Positions 50,734 through 59,158 of a stretch of DNA of 64,000 nt are shown here, piece after piece. Source of the stretch: Rhodococcus sp. CH91 (GTDB lineage: Bacteria > Actinomycetota > Actinomycetes > Mycobacteriales > Mycobacteriaceae). Location: positions 282,754 through 346,753 of the forward strand of contig NZ_JAKFYR010000005.1 of assembly GCF_022554085.1 (NCBI RefSeq), read 5' to 3'. Within the stretch, counting starts at the first letter, position 1. Each line of letters begins with the position of its first letter. The notes below the pieces were generated by a model. It saw nothing but the letters and a program-made list of their open reading frames with translations, did no database searches and was not told where the DNA came from. The position numbers and the translations under genes are program-made.

Positions 50734-51937
50734 GGAGCAGGTCCGATCCGGGAGAGGACGCCGGATCGACCGTGGTACCGCTGCCGACCGTCTTCGCCGG
50801 GTGTTCGCGAGATTCCTCGCGATCGGCTACGCCTGTTATCTCGCGTTGCTCGCCCCGCAGATCGTCGACCAGTCGGTGCTCACGGCGGTGTGGTGGACCC
50901 CCGTCGCGACCGTCGCGATCTTCGGCTCCGGTGCCGCGCTGGGTATCGCGTCGTTCCGGGGCGAGAAGCGGATGAGGCAGGCCGCCACGATCAGCGCCCT
51001 CACCTACATCGTGGCGGTCGCATTGTGGTTCGTGGCATGGAACGACACGGTGATCCCGCAGGATCAGTCGTTGTGGTTCACCGCGTTCCCCGGTGTCACC
51101 TCCCTGGCCGCCGCGGTGGCATGGCGGCCCCGGCAAGCCTTCGGCCACATGATCCTCGCCGTCGGTCTCGCGCAATCCGCGAACCATCTGGTGCGGGATG
51201 CGCCCTTCGGTCATTTCCTCGTGCCCGATCTGGCGTTCGCTCTCGTGTTCTGTGCCGTCTTCCTCTCCGCCGCGGTGGTGGGGCTCGGCACGGGGCGCAC
51301 TCTCGACGAGACGATCGTCGCCACCCAGGCTGCGGCGGCTGCCGCAGCAGCTGCCGAGGCGCGGAACGCCGAGCGCGAACGTTTCGACGCCCTCGTCCAC
51401 GATCGCGTGATGTCCACCCTGCTGGCGGCATCGCGGCGTGCGCCCCAGGACTCCCTCGTCCAGCAGGCCGAGCGCACCCTTGCCGAACTCGACGAGTTGA
51501 GGCAGGGCACCGATCGGAATACGGCGCTCGACGCCACCGCGGTGGTCGCCCGGCTGCGCTCGGCGGCCACGGAGGCCGACGAGGACATCGCCTTCACCGG
51601 TCGTATCGATCCGGACTGCGACGGCACGTCGTTCCCGCCCGGGCCGGTACGTGCGACTGCCGCAGCGCTCGCCGAAGCCGTGCGCAACAGCCTGCGTCAC
51701 GCGGGTGACGACGCCACGCGGACGGTCGAGGCCGAGGTGGCCCCCCGGTGCATCGCGGTGCAGATCGTGGACGACGGCAGGGGTTTCGAACCGAACGCGG
51801 TCGATCCGCACCGGCTCGGTCTCGAGGTGAGCATCCGCGGCCGGATGCGACGCTTGCCCGGGGGCCGGGTGGTCGTACAGTCCGCTCCGGGGGAGGGGAC
51901 ACGGGTGCTGTTGTCGTGGCGGGATCCGGTCGCATGA
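50717..51937 (+). CDS. Membrane sensor histidine kinase, cassette 1
   Basis: A 406-residue kinase. Residues about 30-195 hold five or six hydrophobic segments with short loops, then a helix rich in alanine leads to ERERFDALVHDRVMSTLLAA, where His at about 228 fits the HisKA_3 phosphorylation site. The ATPase domain has LAEAVRNSLRHAG (N box) and VDDGRGFEPNAVDPHRLGLE (G box). This is a NarL-type kinase in an unusually small form. It overlaps both neighbours (17 and 4 bases), so regulator, kinase and the next membrane protein are made together. Confidence 0.88.
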   Translation: MSAGAEEQVRSGRGRRIDRGTAADRLRRVFARFLAIGYACYLALLAPQIVDQSVLTAVWWTPVATVAIFGSGAALGIASFRGEKRMRQAATISALTYIVAVALWFVAWNDTVIPQDQSLWFTAFPGVTSLAAAVAWRPRQAFGHMILAVGLAQSANHLVRDAPFGHFLVPDLAFALVFCAVFLSAAVVGLGTGRTLDETIVATQAAAAAAAAAEARNAERERFDALVHDRVMSTLLAASRRAPQDSLVQQAERTLAELDELRQGTDRNTALDATAVVARLRSAATEADEDIAFTGRIDPDCDGTSFPPGPVRATAAALAEAVRNSLRHAGDDATRTVEAEVAPRCIAVQIVDDGRGFEPNAVDPHRLGLEVSIRGRMRRLPGGRVVVQSAPGEGTRVLLSWRDPVA

Positions 51938-52956
51938 ACTCGGCGAACTCGACCGTCTCCGATCTGCTGCGGATGCACAGTCCTGCCGCACGGGCCTTCG
52001 CCGTCCTGTACGCGGTGACCTGTGCGGTGCTCGCGATGAACACCGCTCCCGACGCCGAGACCCGATGGCCTCTCGCCGTCGCCGTGATCGTCTGCGTGGC
52101 AGCCGCCTACGGGCTCGTCGTGGTGGAAGGAGATCCTCTGCCCCTGCGGCCCGCCGTCGCGATGACGTTCGCGGGGGCGGTGGCTTCGGCCGCGGTGTTG
52201 TGGGTGCTGCCCGCGGAGCCGGCGCCACATCCGATCGAATTGTGGCCCTTCGGGATGTCCACGACGATCCTCGTGTTCATGTGCGTGCGGGGACGGACGA
52301 TGCTCGCGTGGTGCGGGATGATCCTCATGCTCGTCGTCGCCGCGTTGTGGTCGCACCTGACGGGCCCGGGCGCCGCGTACGGCCTGGGATTGACGATCAC
52401 GAGTGCGGGGCCCGTACTCATGGGCACCGTGTTCGGGTACACCATCCGTCCGCTCGCACGGTCGATCTATCTGCTCCGGGCGCAGTCCATGCAGCGGATC
52501 GCGGCGGAGTCGGCGGCTGCGGCGGCGCTCGAGGAACGCGACGTCCGCCTCCGCGGCCTCGATGCCTCGGCTCGTCCGCTGCTCACCAGGATCGCCTCGG
52601 GGGAGCCGCTCGACGACAACGAGCGGATCGAGTGCGGGCTGCTCGAGGCGCGGCTGCGTGACGGTCTGCGCGCGCCCGTGTTCCAGGTGCCCGAGGTCGA
52701 GAAGGCTGCGGCGGCCGCACGCCGGCGCGGAGTGGAGGTCGTCATGCTCGACGACCGGGCGATGGATGCGGCATCTCCCGAGATCCGCCGCCGCGTGTAC
52801 TGCGAAGTGGTCGACGTGCTGGATTCGGTGCGCACGGGGTCGGTGACCGTGCGGGTGCTTCCGCCCGCTCGAGGTGCGATGGTGACGATGCTTCTCGAGG
52901 GCGAGGAGGTGTGCCGCCTCGAGCTGGGTCACGACGGGCATCCGGCGAGTAGTTAG
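51934..52956 (+). CDS. Membrane protein with kinase-like tail, cassette 1
   Basis: A 340-residue protein: four to six hydrophobic segments in residues 20-165, the conserved [19 protein letters not shown] and [20 protein letters not shown] motifs, an alanine/glutamate-rich helix (about 185-215), and a soluble end with [32 protein letters not shown] and [20 protein letters not shown]. The end looks like a worn-down histidine-kinase ATPase domain without the phosphorylated histidine or clear N and G boxes. No named family known to me. Coupled to the kinase gene by ATGA. A paralogue occupies the same place in cassette 2. Confidence 0.75.
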   Translation: MNSANSTVSDLLRMHSPAARAFAVLYAVTCAVLAMNTAPDAETRWPLAVAVIVCVAAAYGLVVVEGDPLPLRPAVAMTFAGAVASAAVLWVLPAEPAPHPIELWPFGMSTTILVFMCVRGRTMLAWCGMILMLVVAALWSHLTGPGAAYGLGLTITSAGPVLMGTVFGYTIRPLARSIYLLRAQSMQRIAAESAAAAALEERDVRLRGLDASARPLLTRIASGEPLDDNERIECGLLEARLRDGLRAPVFQVPEVEKAAAAARRRGVEVVMLDDRAMDAASPEIRRRVYCEVVDVLDSVRTGSVTVRVLPPARGAMVTMLLEGEEVCRLELGHDGHPASS

Positions 52957-53103
52957 CAACGCTATCGATGCCCACTGTTTCCTGGGCAGAGAAACATCGG
53001 TCTGGGGGAGCGTCACCTTTCCCCGGTACCGTGTGGACACTCGAAGCGGTGTTCGTCGGGGACCCGGCTCGGATCCATGTATTCATCTCGGTAGGGACGC
53101 GCT

Positions 53104-53361
53104 ATGACCACGATGCTCGAACACTCCCCGGCACAGAAGCCTGCACTCTCGGCTCGTGAGATCGAGATCCTTCGGGCCTGGCTGATCTGCGAGTCCAAGT
53201 CCGAGGCCGCCGCGCGCCTCTACGTCACCGCTGCCACCGTCAGCACCCACATCGTCCGTATCCGCGAGAAGTACGCGCGGGTGGGACGCACGGCACCCAC
53301 GAAGACTGCCCTGCTCGTCCGCGCTCTGCAGGACGGTGTGGTCTCCATCGACGAGCTGTGA
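53104..53361 (+). CDS. Stand-alone LuxR-type DNA-binding protein, cassette 2
   Basis: An 85-residue protein that is almost only a LuxR helix-turn-helix (about 15-78; LSAREIEILRAWLICESKSE, TVSTHIVRIREKYARVGRTA, PTKTALLVRALQDG). It matches the DNA-binding end of the cassette 1 regulator but has no receiver domain, so it cannot take a phosphate in the usual way. It starts cassette 2, 147 bases after cassette 1, and overlaps the kinase gene (GTGA). No sign of a lost receiver upstream: the 147 bases do not encode one. Confidence 0.88.
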   Translation: MTTMLEHSPAQKPALSAREIEILRAWLICESKSEAAARLYVTAATVSTHIVRIREKYARVGRTAPTKTALLVRALQDGVVSIDEL

Positions 53362-54587
53362 TCCACCGGCGTCCCGCAGGAGTCGCCCGGCCCACGACGG
53401 GTCCCCCGTCCGCGGCCGACCGGATCCACCGGGTGTTCGGCCGGTTCATCTGTGCGGGCTACCTCTTCTATCTGCTGTTCGTCGTACCCGCTGCGCTGGC
53501 GCAGGAGCACCTCACCGCGACGTGGTGGATGCCGTGTGCACTGCTCGCGATCTTCGGTACGGGAATCGCGCTGGGGGTGGCGACTTTCGTCTCCGACGTC
53601 CGCTGGATCGCGCGACTCGCGTCCGCCAACGCCCTGGCCTTCCTCGCCGCGTCGATCCTGTGGCTGCCGGCCTGGACCGGCGAGGCGTCGACGAGTACGG
53701 CCTGGCAGTCGGTCTTCCCCGGGGTGGCAGGTTTGTCCGCGGCTGCCGCGTGGCGGCCACGGGTCGCGCTCACCTACCTCGCGACGGTGGTCTTCGTGGT
53801 GCAGGGCACCAACTATCTGCTGGTTCACGACACGACGGGCTACCGCTTCGTCCCCGAACTCGCGTTCGCGCTCATGTTCTGCGGCGTGTTCTCGGCCGCG
53901 GCGATCGTCGCCTTCCGCACGGGTCACGTGCTCGATTCGACGGTGGCGGACACCGAGCGATCCGTCGTGGCAGCGGCCACCGCCGCAGCGCGGACCGTCG
54001 AGCGTGAACGGTTCGACGCACTGGTCCACGACCAGGTGATGTCCACCCTGCTCGCATCGGGTCGCGACACGACCGACGGTCCGGTCGCGGCCCAGGCCCG
54101 GCGGGCGCTGGAGACCTTCGACTCGCTGCGACGCGGTGACGACACCGACCGCAGTCTCGATGTCGAGCAGGTGCTGGCCCGCTTCAGATCGGCAGTCTCC
54201 GATGTCGACGAGGACATCGACTTCACCGCCTGCGTGAGCGATGCTGTCTCGCAGTACTACCCGCGTGAGGTGATCCGGACGGTCGCCGCCGCCGCGGCCG
54301 AAGCCGTCCGCAACAGCGTTCGTCACGCGGGAGCCGGCACCCGCCGAGCGGTCCGTGTGGACTTGGGGCCGCGATCCGTTCGGGTCATCGTCGTCGACGA
54401 CGGCCACGGATTCGACCCTCGCGCCGTCGATCCCCACCGGATGGGGATCCGCGCGAGCATCCACGGCCGTATGCGCGCACTCGCCGGCGGTGCCTCGCAG
54501 ATCGACTCGGCCCCCGGCGGTACGACCGTGACACTGGCCTGGTCCGAGCCGGCGCCCACCGGGCCTGCCGAACTTCGGGCGCCGTGA
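53358..54587 (+). CDS. Membrane sensor histidine kinase, cassette 2
   Basis: A 409-residue paralogue of the cassette 1 kinase with the same plan: about six hydrophobic segments (25-200), then ERERFDALVHDQVMSTLLAS with His at about 224, N box AEAVRNSVRHAGAG and G box VDDGHGFDPRAVDPHRMGIR. Conserved pieces across the pair include AADRxxRVF at the start, LAFAL(V/M)FC in the last membrane part and the whole histidine block. The GTG start overlaps the small regulator and the stop overlaps the next gene, both by four bases. Confidence 0.88.
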   Translation: MIHRRPAGVARPTTGPPSAADRIHRVFGRFICAGYLFYLLFVVPAALAQEHLTATWWMPCALLAIFGTGIALGVATFVSDVRWIARLASANALAFLAASILWLPAWTGEASTSTAWQSVFPGVAGLSAAAAWRPRVALTYLATVVFVVQGTNYLLVHDTTGYRFVPELAFALMFCGVFSAAAIVAFRTGHVLDSTVADTERSVVAAATAAARTVERERFDALVHDQVMSTLLASGRDTTDGPVAAQARRALETFDSLRRGDDTDRSLDVEQVLARFRSAVSDVDEDIDFTACVSDAVSQYYPREVIRTVAAAAAEAVRNSVRHAGAGTRRAVRVDLGPRSVRVIVVDDGHGFDPRAVDPHRMGIRASIHGRMRALAGGASQIDSAPGGTTVTLAWSEPAPTGPAELRAP

Positions 54588-55597
54588 CCGACGCGACGAC
54601 CCGCGACGTGCGCGACCTGCTGGGAATGCGCACTCCGGCAGCGCGCGTGCTCCTGGCTCTCTATGCCGTGGTCTGTTCGATCCTGGCGGTATTCGGTGCC
54701 GAAGATGCTTCCGCGAGCTGGCCTCCCGCGCTGGCCGTCCTGGTGTGCACCCTCGCGGCATACGCCCTCGTCAGCGTGCAGGGTGACCCACTACCGCGCA
54801 CGGTGACGATTCTGCTCGCCGCCACCGGAGCGGTCTCGTCGGCACTCGTCTTCTCGGTGTTGCCTTCCCCGCCTCCGCCGGGAATCGCGACCTGGCCGCT
54901 GGGGATGTCGACCGTGATCTTCACGTTCATGTGCGTCCGGGGACGGACATTCGCCGCGTGGATCGGTCTGGCCGGCATGATCGCGACCACGTCGTACTGG
55001 ACCCAGGCCACCGGCCAGGGCATCGCTCCCGGTCTGTCGCTGTCCGTCGTCAATGCGGCGCCGGTACTGATGTCGACCTTCTTCGCCTTCACCCTGCGAC
55101 CGCTCGCGAGATCGATCTACGTGTTGCGCGCGGTGTCGTTGCAACGCAGTGCGGAACAAGCAGCCGCTGCCGCCGTGCTCGAGGAGCGGGACGCGCAACT
55201 CGACCGCCTCGACGCCCTCGCCCGGCCCCTCCTCGAACGCATCGCCACCGGAGAAGGACTCGGCCCCGGTGAACGGCGGGCCGGAGTACTGCTCGAAGCC
55301 CGGTTGCGGGACGGACTCCGGGCACCGGTATTGCAGGATCGGACCGTCGTCGACGCGGCGGAAGCAGCGCGCCGCCGTGGCGTGGACGTGGTGATGCTCG
55401 ACGATCACGGCATGGACGCGATACCGGAGGCGGAGCAAGCACGGATCCGCCGCGCGGTCGCCGACGAACTCGATTCGGTGTCACACGGTTCCGTCACCGT
55501 GCGAGTGCTCCCACCCGGACGCCGAGCACTCGTGACGATCCTGGTGGTCGGAGACGCCGTGCGTCGCATCGAATTGGGGCCCTCGCCCCAGGGTTAG
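54584..55597 (+). CDS. Membrane protein with kinase-like tail, cassette 2
   Basis: A 337-residue paralogue of the third protein of cassette 1. Shared blocks are MxxPAAR at the start, [72 protein letters not shown] and [20 protein letters not shown]. The soluble end again resembles a degenerate ATPase domain. The GTG start overlaps the kinase gene. A role as a co-sensor or brake for the kinase is inferred from the conserved coupling in both cassettes. Confidence 0.75.
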   Translation: MTDATTRDVRDLLGMRTPAARVLLALYAVVCSILAVFGAEDASASWPPALAVLVCTLAAYALVSVQGDPLPRTVTILLAATGAVSSALVFSVLPSPPPPGIATWPLGMSTVIFTFMCVRGRTFAAWIGLAGMIATTSYWTQATGQGIAPGLSLSVVNAAPVLMSTFFAFTLRPLARSIYVLRAVSLQRSAEQAAAAAVLEERDAQLDRLDALARPLLERIATGEGLGPGERRAGVLLEARLRDGLRAPVLQDRTVVDAAEAARRRGVDVVMLDDHGMDAIPEAEQARIRRAVADELDSVSHGSVTVRVLPPGRRALVTILVVGDAVRRIELGPSPQG

Positions 55598-55608
55598 AGT
55601 TGCACCCT

Positions 55609-55938
55609 GTGACCGTGCTGAAGTCGTTGCTGCTGTTCGTCGTTGCCGCACTGTTCGAGATCGGGGGTGCATGGCTGGTGTGGCAAGGCGTGCGCGAGCA
55701 CCGCGGATGGATCTGGATGGGAGCCGGCGTGATCGCCCTCGGGGCTTACGGTTTCGTCGCCACCCTGCAACCGGACGCGAGTTTCGGGCGCATCCTCGCG
55801 GCCTACGGAGGGGTGTTCGTGGCCGGTTCGCTGGTGTGGGGCATGGTCATGGACGGATTCCGGCCGGACCGCTGGGATGTCGCGGGCGCACTCGTCTGTC
55901 TCGTCGGCGTCGCGATCATCATGTACTCGCCGCGGTGA
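55609..55938 (+). CDS. YnfA/UPF0060 family membrane protein
   Basis: A 109-residue protein with four membrane segments and the family motifs [55 protein letters not shown] and [20 protein letters not shown]. Related to small-multidrug-resistance-type transporters; transport substrate unknown. Of several possible starts (TTG at 55600, GTG at 55609 and 55615) the middle one gives the usual family length. It follows cassette 2 by 11 bases and may be carried on the same transcript. Confidence 0.88.
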   Translation: MTVLKSLLLFVVAALFEIGGAWLVWQGVREHRGWIWMGAGVIALGAYGFVATLQPDASFGRILAAYGGVFVAGSLVWGMVMDGFRPDRWDVAGALVCLVGVAIIMYSPR

Positions 55939-55983
55939 CGCTCGTGCGGATCGGACGGTCGCCCGCAGCGTGCCGTGCGATCC

Positions 55984-56442
55984 TCACCCCACCGTGAAGC
56001 CGCCCACCGTGGGAGTGGAATTGCACAGTGGTCCGCTCGCGAGGTTCACCGATCCGAACACCGTCGCCACGACCTCGCCGGGACCGGTGTCCGCCACGGC
56101 GGACAGGTTCGGATAGGCACGGGCCAGATCCACTGTGCCGGCGCGACCGTTGGTGCGGTTGAGCCATGCGACGGTGACCTGGCCTGCTGCCGGGATCGGC
56201 CACAATGCCTCACGCGTCGAGAACAACACGTGGCCCGGGGCGATTCCGGGCTCTGCGTTCGGCCCGGGCTGGGCCGTGACCGCGGTCAACGATGCGAGGC
56301 TGCCCTGATTGATGCAGCCTATGGTGATCGCGGTGCCCATCGGCTGCGGCGGTGCAGCCGTCGCCACACCTGTGAACACGATCGCGGCAGCGGCGGGAGC
56401 CGCCACGGCAAGAGCTCTACGGAGGATGCGCAGTGCAGGCAT
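55984..56442 (-). CDS. Small secreted protein, unknown function
   Basis: A 152-residue protein with a clear Sec signal peptide (MPALRILRRALAVAAPAAAA, cleavage likely after ATAAP or ATA at about 30). The mature part has two cysteines (in GCINQG and LCNSTP) that could form a disulphide, and the PGHVLFSTREALWPIPAAG and VAWLNRTNGRAGTVDLARAY blocks. It resembles the small exported proteins common in Mycobacteriales, but I cannot name the family. GAGGAG precedes the ATG. Tail to tail with the YnfA gene. Confidence 0.75.
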   Translation of the reverse strand: MPALRILRRALAVAAPAAAAIVFTGVATAAPPQPMGTAITIGCINQGSLASLTAVTAQPGPNAEPGIAPGHVLFSTREALWPIPAAGQVTVAWLNRTNGRAGTVDLARAYPNLSAVADTGPGEVVATVFGSVNLASGPLCNSTPTVGGFTVG

Positions 56443-56536
56443 GAGGCTGCTCCTCGACAGGGGGATGTCACGTCCGGGTGCCGACCACAGCGAGGAGAGC
56501 CGCGGCGCGTCCCGCGCACCGATGACGTGCGTGAGT

Positions 56537-57311
56537 CTAGCGAGTCGTCGAAGGCGAAGGGGCGGTTTCGGTCTCGATCCGATACAGCGCGGAAGCGTTG
56601 CGGCGCAGCGCAGCGTCGGCGAGGTCGCTCCCGAGCGCGTCCTCGAGCAGTGTGATGTCGCTGTCCTCGAACGGTCGCGGTGCTCGGGTGGAGGGGAGGT
56701 CCGTGCCGAACACCAGGGCACCGGGATCGGTGCGGGCGATCTCCCGCAGGACATCTGCTACCGGAAAGTCCACTCGACCGAAACCCGTGGCCTTCACCCG
56801 AACTCCGCCTGCCACGAGTCGCAGCAGTGCCGGCAGGCCGTCCCGTGAGAGTCCCAGGTGGTCGATGCACACAGTGGGCAGCGCGGCGATCGTCGTGTAC
56901 AGGGCGCCGAGATCGCGCGAGTCGATGTACAACTCGGAATGCCAGCCGACGAGATCGTGCACGCGGCGGGCGAGCCGGTCGAGGCCGGACAGCATCGCCG
57001 ATCCGCCACGGCGGACGTTGAAGCGCACGCCCCGCACGCCCGCCGCGTCGAGTCGCAGGATCTCCCCGTCGGAGACGGTGGCCGGGAGTTGCACCACTCC
57101 GACGAAGCCCGGACCGAGCCGGCCGAGCGCGTCGAGAAGGTAGGTGTGGTCGAAGGCCTGGAACGAACCGGAGACCACTGCGCCCCCGGTGACGCCGAGA
57201 TGCCGGACCCTCGCCAGATAATCGTCGACCGTGAACGGCCCGGGCAGATAACCGTCGTTGGCGACCAGGGGGAAGCGGGGGGTCGACGATGTGCAGGTGG
57301 GCGTCGAACAT
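56537..57311 (-). pseudogene. TIM-barrel amidohydrolase, frameshifted near the N-terminus
   Basis: Two frames together give a normal amidohydrolase of about 257 residues. The first frame starts MFDAHLHIVDP with the metal-binding HLH; the second carries RFPLVANDGYLPGPFTVDDY and runs to the stop through SELYIDSRDLGAL, CIDHLGLSRDG and VFGTDLPSTRAPRPFEDSD. They meet at a run of six G on the forward strand (57277-57282); with five the frame would be continuous. GGGGAG precedes the ATG. Either a real frameshift or a base-calling error in the homopolymer. Family resemblance is to 2-pyrone-4,6-dicarboxylate hydrolase-like proteins. Next to the WYL regulator on the same strand. Confidence 0.8.
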
Positions 57312-57320
57312 CTCCCCACC

Positions 57321-58292
57321 CTAGGGAGCGTGCCGGTGGAGAAGGTTCTCGGCCAGTCCCGCCACGAGGGCACGGGCTTCCGGTGGGCCGAGGATCTCGA
57401 TGTGGTCGCCGAACTGCAGGAGTTGCCGCACACCCTCGATCGACTCGTAGGCCACCGTGATCCTGGTCGTCGCGGGCCGTGGTCCGGTGGTGCTCTCGCG
57501 CAGACGGGCTCCGAGAACGCGGTGCGCGAGGTCGAGACGGTCCGTCGCGAGCTCGGCCGTCACGACGACGTCCCCGCGCAATTCGAGCGCATCGCCGAGT
57601 TCGCGCGCCAGCATCGGCAGTGTTCTGCCGGGGGAGAGGCGGCGGGGTTGTTCGAGCACCGTCCAGCTGCTCAGACGGGTCAGCGCGTAGAGCCGCGGTC
57701 GACCCTGCTCCTCCGCCACCAGATACCAGCGGCCGCCACGAGCCAGGACTCCGTAGGGGTCCACGACGATTTCTCGTTCCTCCCGCCGCCCGCTCGACCG
57801 GTAGGTGACGGCCAGTCGGCGTCCGCGACGCAGGTCGCGGGTGAGTGCGGCGACATCGACCCGGTCGTCGGTTGCGAACCATCCCCGGTTGTCGACGGTG
57901 ACCACCTCGGTCAGCGGTAGCAGCGGCTCGCGCTGTTCGTGTGGGGAAGGTACGCGTCGGCTGCGGGCGGTGAGTTTGTGGACGGCATCGCGCGCCGCGG
58001 CGTCGACACCCAGCTGCCGGGCCTGGTTCATGTCGGCCCCCACGGCGCGCAGCACGTCCACTTCGGTCGCGCTCAGCCGGCCCAGGTCGGCCTGTCTCCC
58101 GGGGAGCAGAAGGATGCCCCCGTATCTCCCCCGTTCGGCGACGACCGGAAGGTCCGCGGCGGTGAGGGTCGCGACGTCGCGCAGCACCGTGCGTTCGGAG
58201 ACGTCGAATTCCGCCGCGAGTTCGGCTGCGGTCACTCTTCTTCGGGCCTGCAGGACGACCAGCATGCTCAGCAGCCGTTGTTGCCTGTTCAC
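57321..58292 (-). CDS. WYL-domain transcriptional regulator (YafY-like)
   Basis: A 323-residue regulator with an N-terminal HTH_11 winged helix (about 1-60; RLLSMLVVLQARRRVTAAEL, VSERTVLRDVATLTAADLPV) and a WYL domain (about 135-235; DPYGVLARGGRWYLVAEEQG) plus a C-terminal extension. The GTG start (MNRQQRLLSML) has GAGGGG before it. It is divergent from a VOC-protein gene, a very common pairing in actinobacteria, so it probably controls that gene and itself. The frameshifted amidohydrolase gene starts nine bases after its stop. Confidence 0.88.
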   Translation of the reverse strand: MNRQQRLLSMLVVLQARRRVTAAELAAEFDVSERTVLRDVATLTAADLPVVAERGRYGGILLLPGRQADLGRLSATEVDVLRAVGADMNQARQLGVDAAARDAVHKLTARSRRVPSPHEQREPLLPLTEVVTVDNRGWFATDDRVDVAALTRDLRRGRRLAVTYRSSGRREEREIVVDPYGVLARGGRWYLVAEEQGRPRLYALTRLSSWTVLEQPRRLSPGRTLPMLARELGDALELRGDVVVTAELATDRLDLAHRVLGARLRESTTGPRPATTRITVAYESIEGVRQLLQFGDHIEILGPPEARALVAGLAENLLHRHAP

Positions 58293-58317
58293 GGTCCCCT
58301 CGAAATTCCTCCGGAAA

Positions 58318-58338
58318 ACCTGACAGGAACTGTCGGGT
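58318..58338. promoter_or_regulatory. Candidate operator of the WYL regulator
   Basis: ACCTGACAG and CTGTCGGGT form 9-base arms (8 of 9 matching) around a GAA centre in the 102-base region between the divergent WYL and VOC genes. The likely target of the WYL regulator, by position and symmetry. Confidence 0.55.
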
Positions 58339-58394
58339 TCCGGTGTCAGTCTAGTGGCGAATCCGAGAAGACGAACGTGTACGAGGAGACATCG

Positions 58395-58766
58395 ATGACC
58401 GTGTCCACGCCCAATCTGTTCCTGATCTACGTCACCGACGTCGCACGTGCGACCCGTTTCTACAGCGCGCTGTTCGGCATGTCGCCGCAGATGACGACCC
58501 CGCGGTACGTCCCCTTCGAGGTAGCACCCGGAGTGCTGTTCGCGCTGTGGTCGGGTCGCGCCGGCGAGGTGACCGTCGAGGCACCGCGTTTCTCCGAGGT
58601 GGGCCTGATGGTGCCCGGTTCGGCCGATGCGGTCGACGCGATCCACGACGAGTGGGTCGGCAAGGGGGTGACGGTCGTGGAGGCGCCGCACGACGAGGTG
58701 TTCGGGCGGACGTTCGTGGTCACGGATCCGGACGGGAACCTGATCCGGGTGTCCCCGCTGGACTGA
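58395..58766 (+). CDS. VOC-family (glyoxalase/dioxygenase-fold) protein
   Basis: A 123-residue protein with the paired beta-alpha-beta-beta-beta plan: LFLIYVTDVARATRFYSALF in the first half and VTVVEAPHDEVFGRTFVVTD, PDGNLIRVSPLD in the second. The metal ligands of true glyoxalase I are not clearly all present, so binding or resistance functions are as likely as catalysis. GAGGAGA precedes the ATG. Divergent from the WYL regulator. Confidence 0.88.
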   Translation: MTVSTPNLFLIYVTDVARATRFYSALFGMSPQMTTPRYVPFEVAPGVLFALWSGRAGEVTVEAPRFSEVGLMVPGSADAVDAIHDEWVGKGVTVVEAPHDEVFGRTFVVTDPDGNLIRVSPLD

Positions 58767-58846
58767 CCGACGCGCGGGGCCTTCGACCGACCGGAACGCT
58801 CCCGCCGGTCGCAGAGGCGGGAGCGACGAGATCCTGGTCGTCTTCG

Positions 58847-58922
58847 TGGTGCCCCCGGCAGGATTCGAACCTGCGACACCCGCTTTAGGAGAGCGGTGCT
58901 CTATCCCCTGAGCTACGGAGGC
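58847..58922 (-). tRNA. tRNA-Arg (CCT anticodon)
   Basis: Read on the reverse strand, GCCTCCG pairs with CGGGGGC as acceptor stem; the D arm is GCTCAGGGGATAGAGC; the anticodon stem CCGCT/AGCGG holds the loop CTCCTAA (anticodon CCT, reads AGG); the T arm has GGTTCGAATCC. The CCA end is encoded (58847-58849). It lies between the VOC and M23 peptidase genes and points against both. Confidence 0.97.
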
Positions 58923-59056
58923 GCGTGGCCGGACGAGCCCGGCCGTGGCGCGTTGTGAGTGTAGCCGCCGGGTGTCCTCCGCAGCCAAGCGCCGTCTCCG
59001 AGAGGCTCCGGAACGGGGAGCTCGACCAGTACGTTCCCGCCGATTGGGATAAAGGA

Positions 59057-59130
59057 AAGGTAACGCTGGCGGTTCTCTATACCGTTTTGTTACCTTGGGT
59101 CGCCAGGAGCGGCCGGGTGAATACCCGGTC
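59057..59130 (+). promoter_or_regulatory. Regulatory-looking leader of the M23 peptidase gene
   Basis: The 236 bases between the tRNA and the peptidase hold AAGGTAAC (59057-59064) and GTTACCTT (59089-59096), a perfect inverted pair in an AT-richer patch, and then a hairpin with CCGGGT/ACCCGG arms and a GAAT loop (59111-59130 with flanking pairs). The first may be an operator (GTAAC-type half-sites are known for some envelope regulators such as MtrA); the hairpin would lie in the mRNA leader. Roles inferred. Confidence 0.4.
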
Positions 59131-59158
59131 GAAGTCGGGACGAAACAAGGGACACACT

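Noticed and set aside
58923..59158. c-di-AMP (ydaO-type) riboswitch before the M23 peptidase gene, as often found before actinobacterial wall hydrolases
   Set aside because: The conserved 3' and 5' blocks of that RNA are not present; only a short GGGTGAAT-like hairpin resembles part of it.
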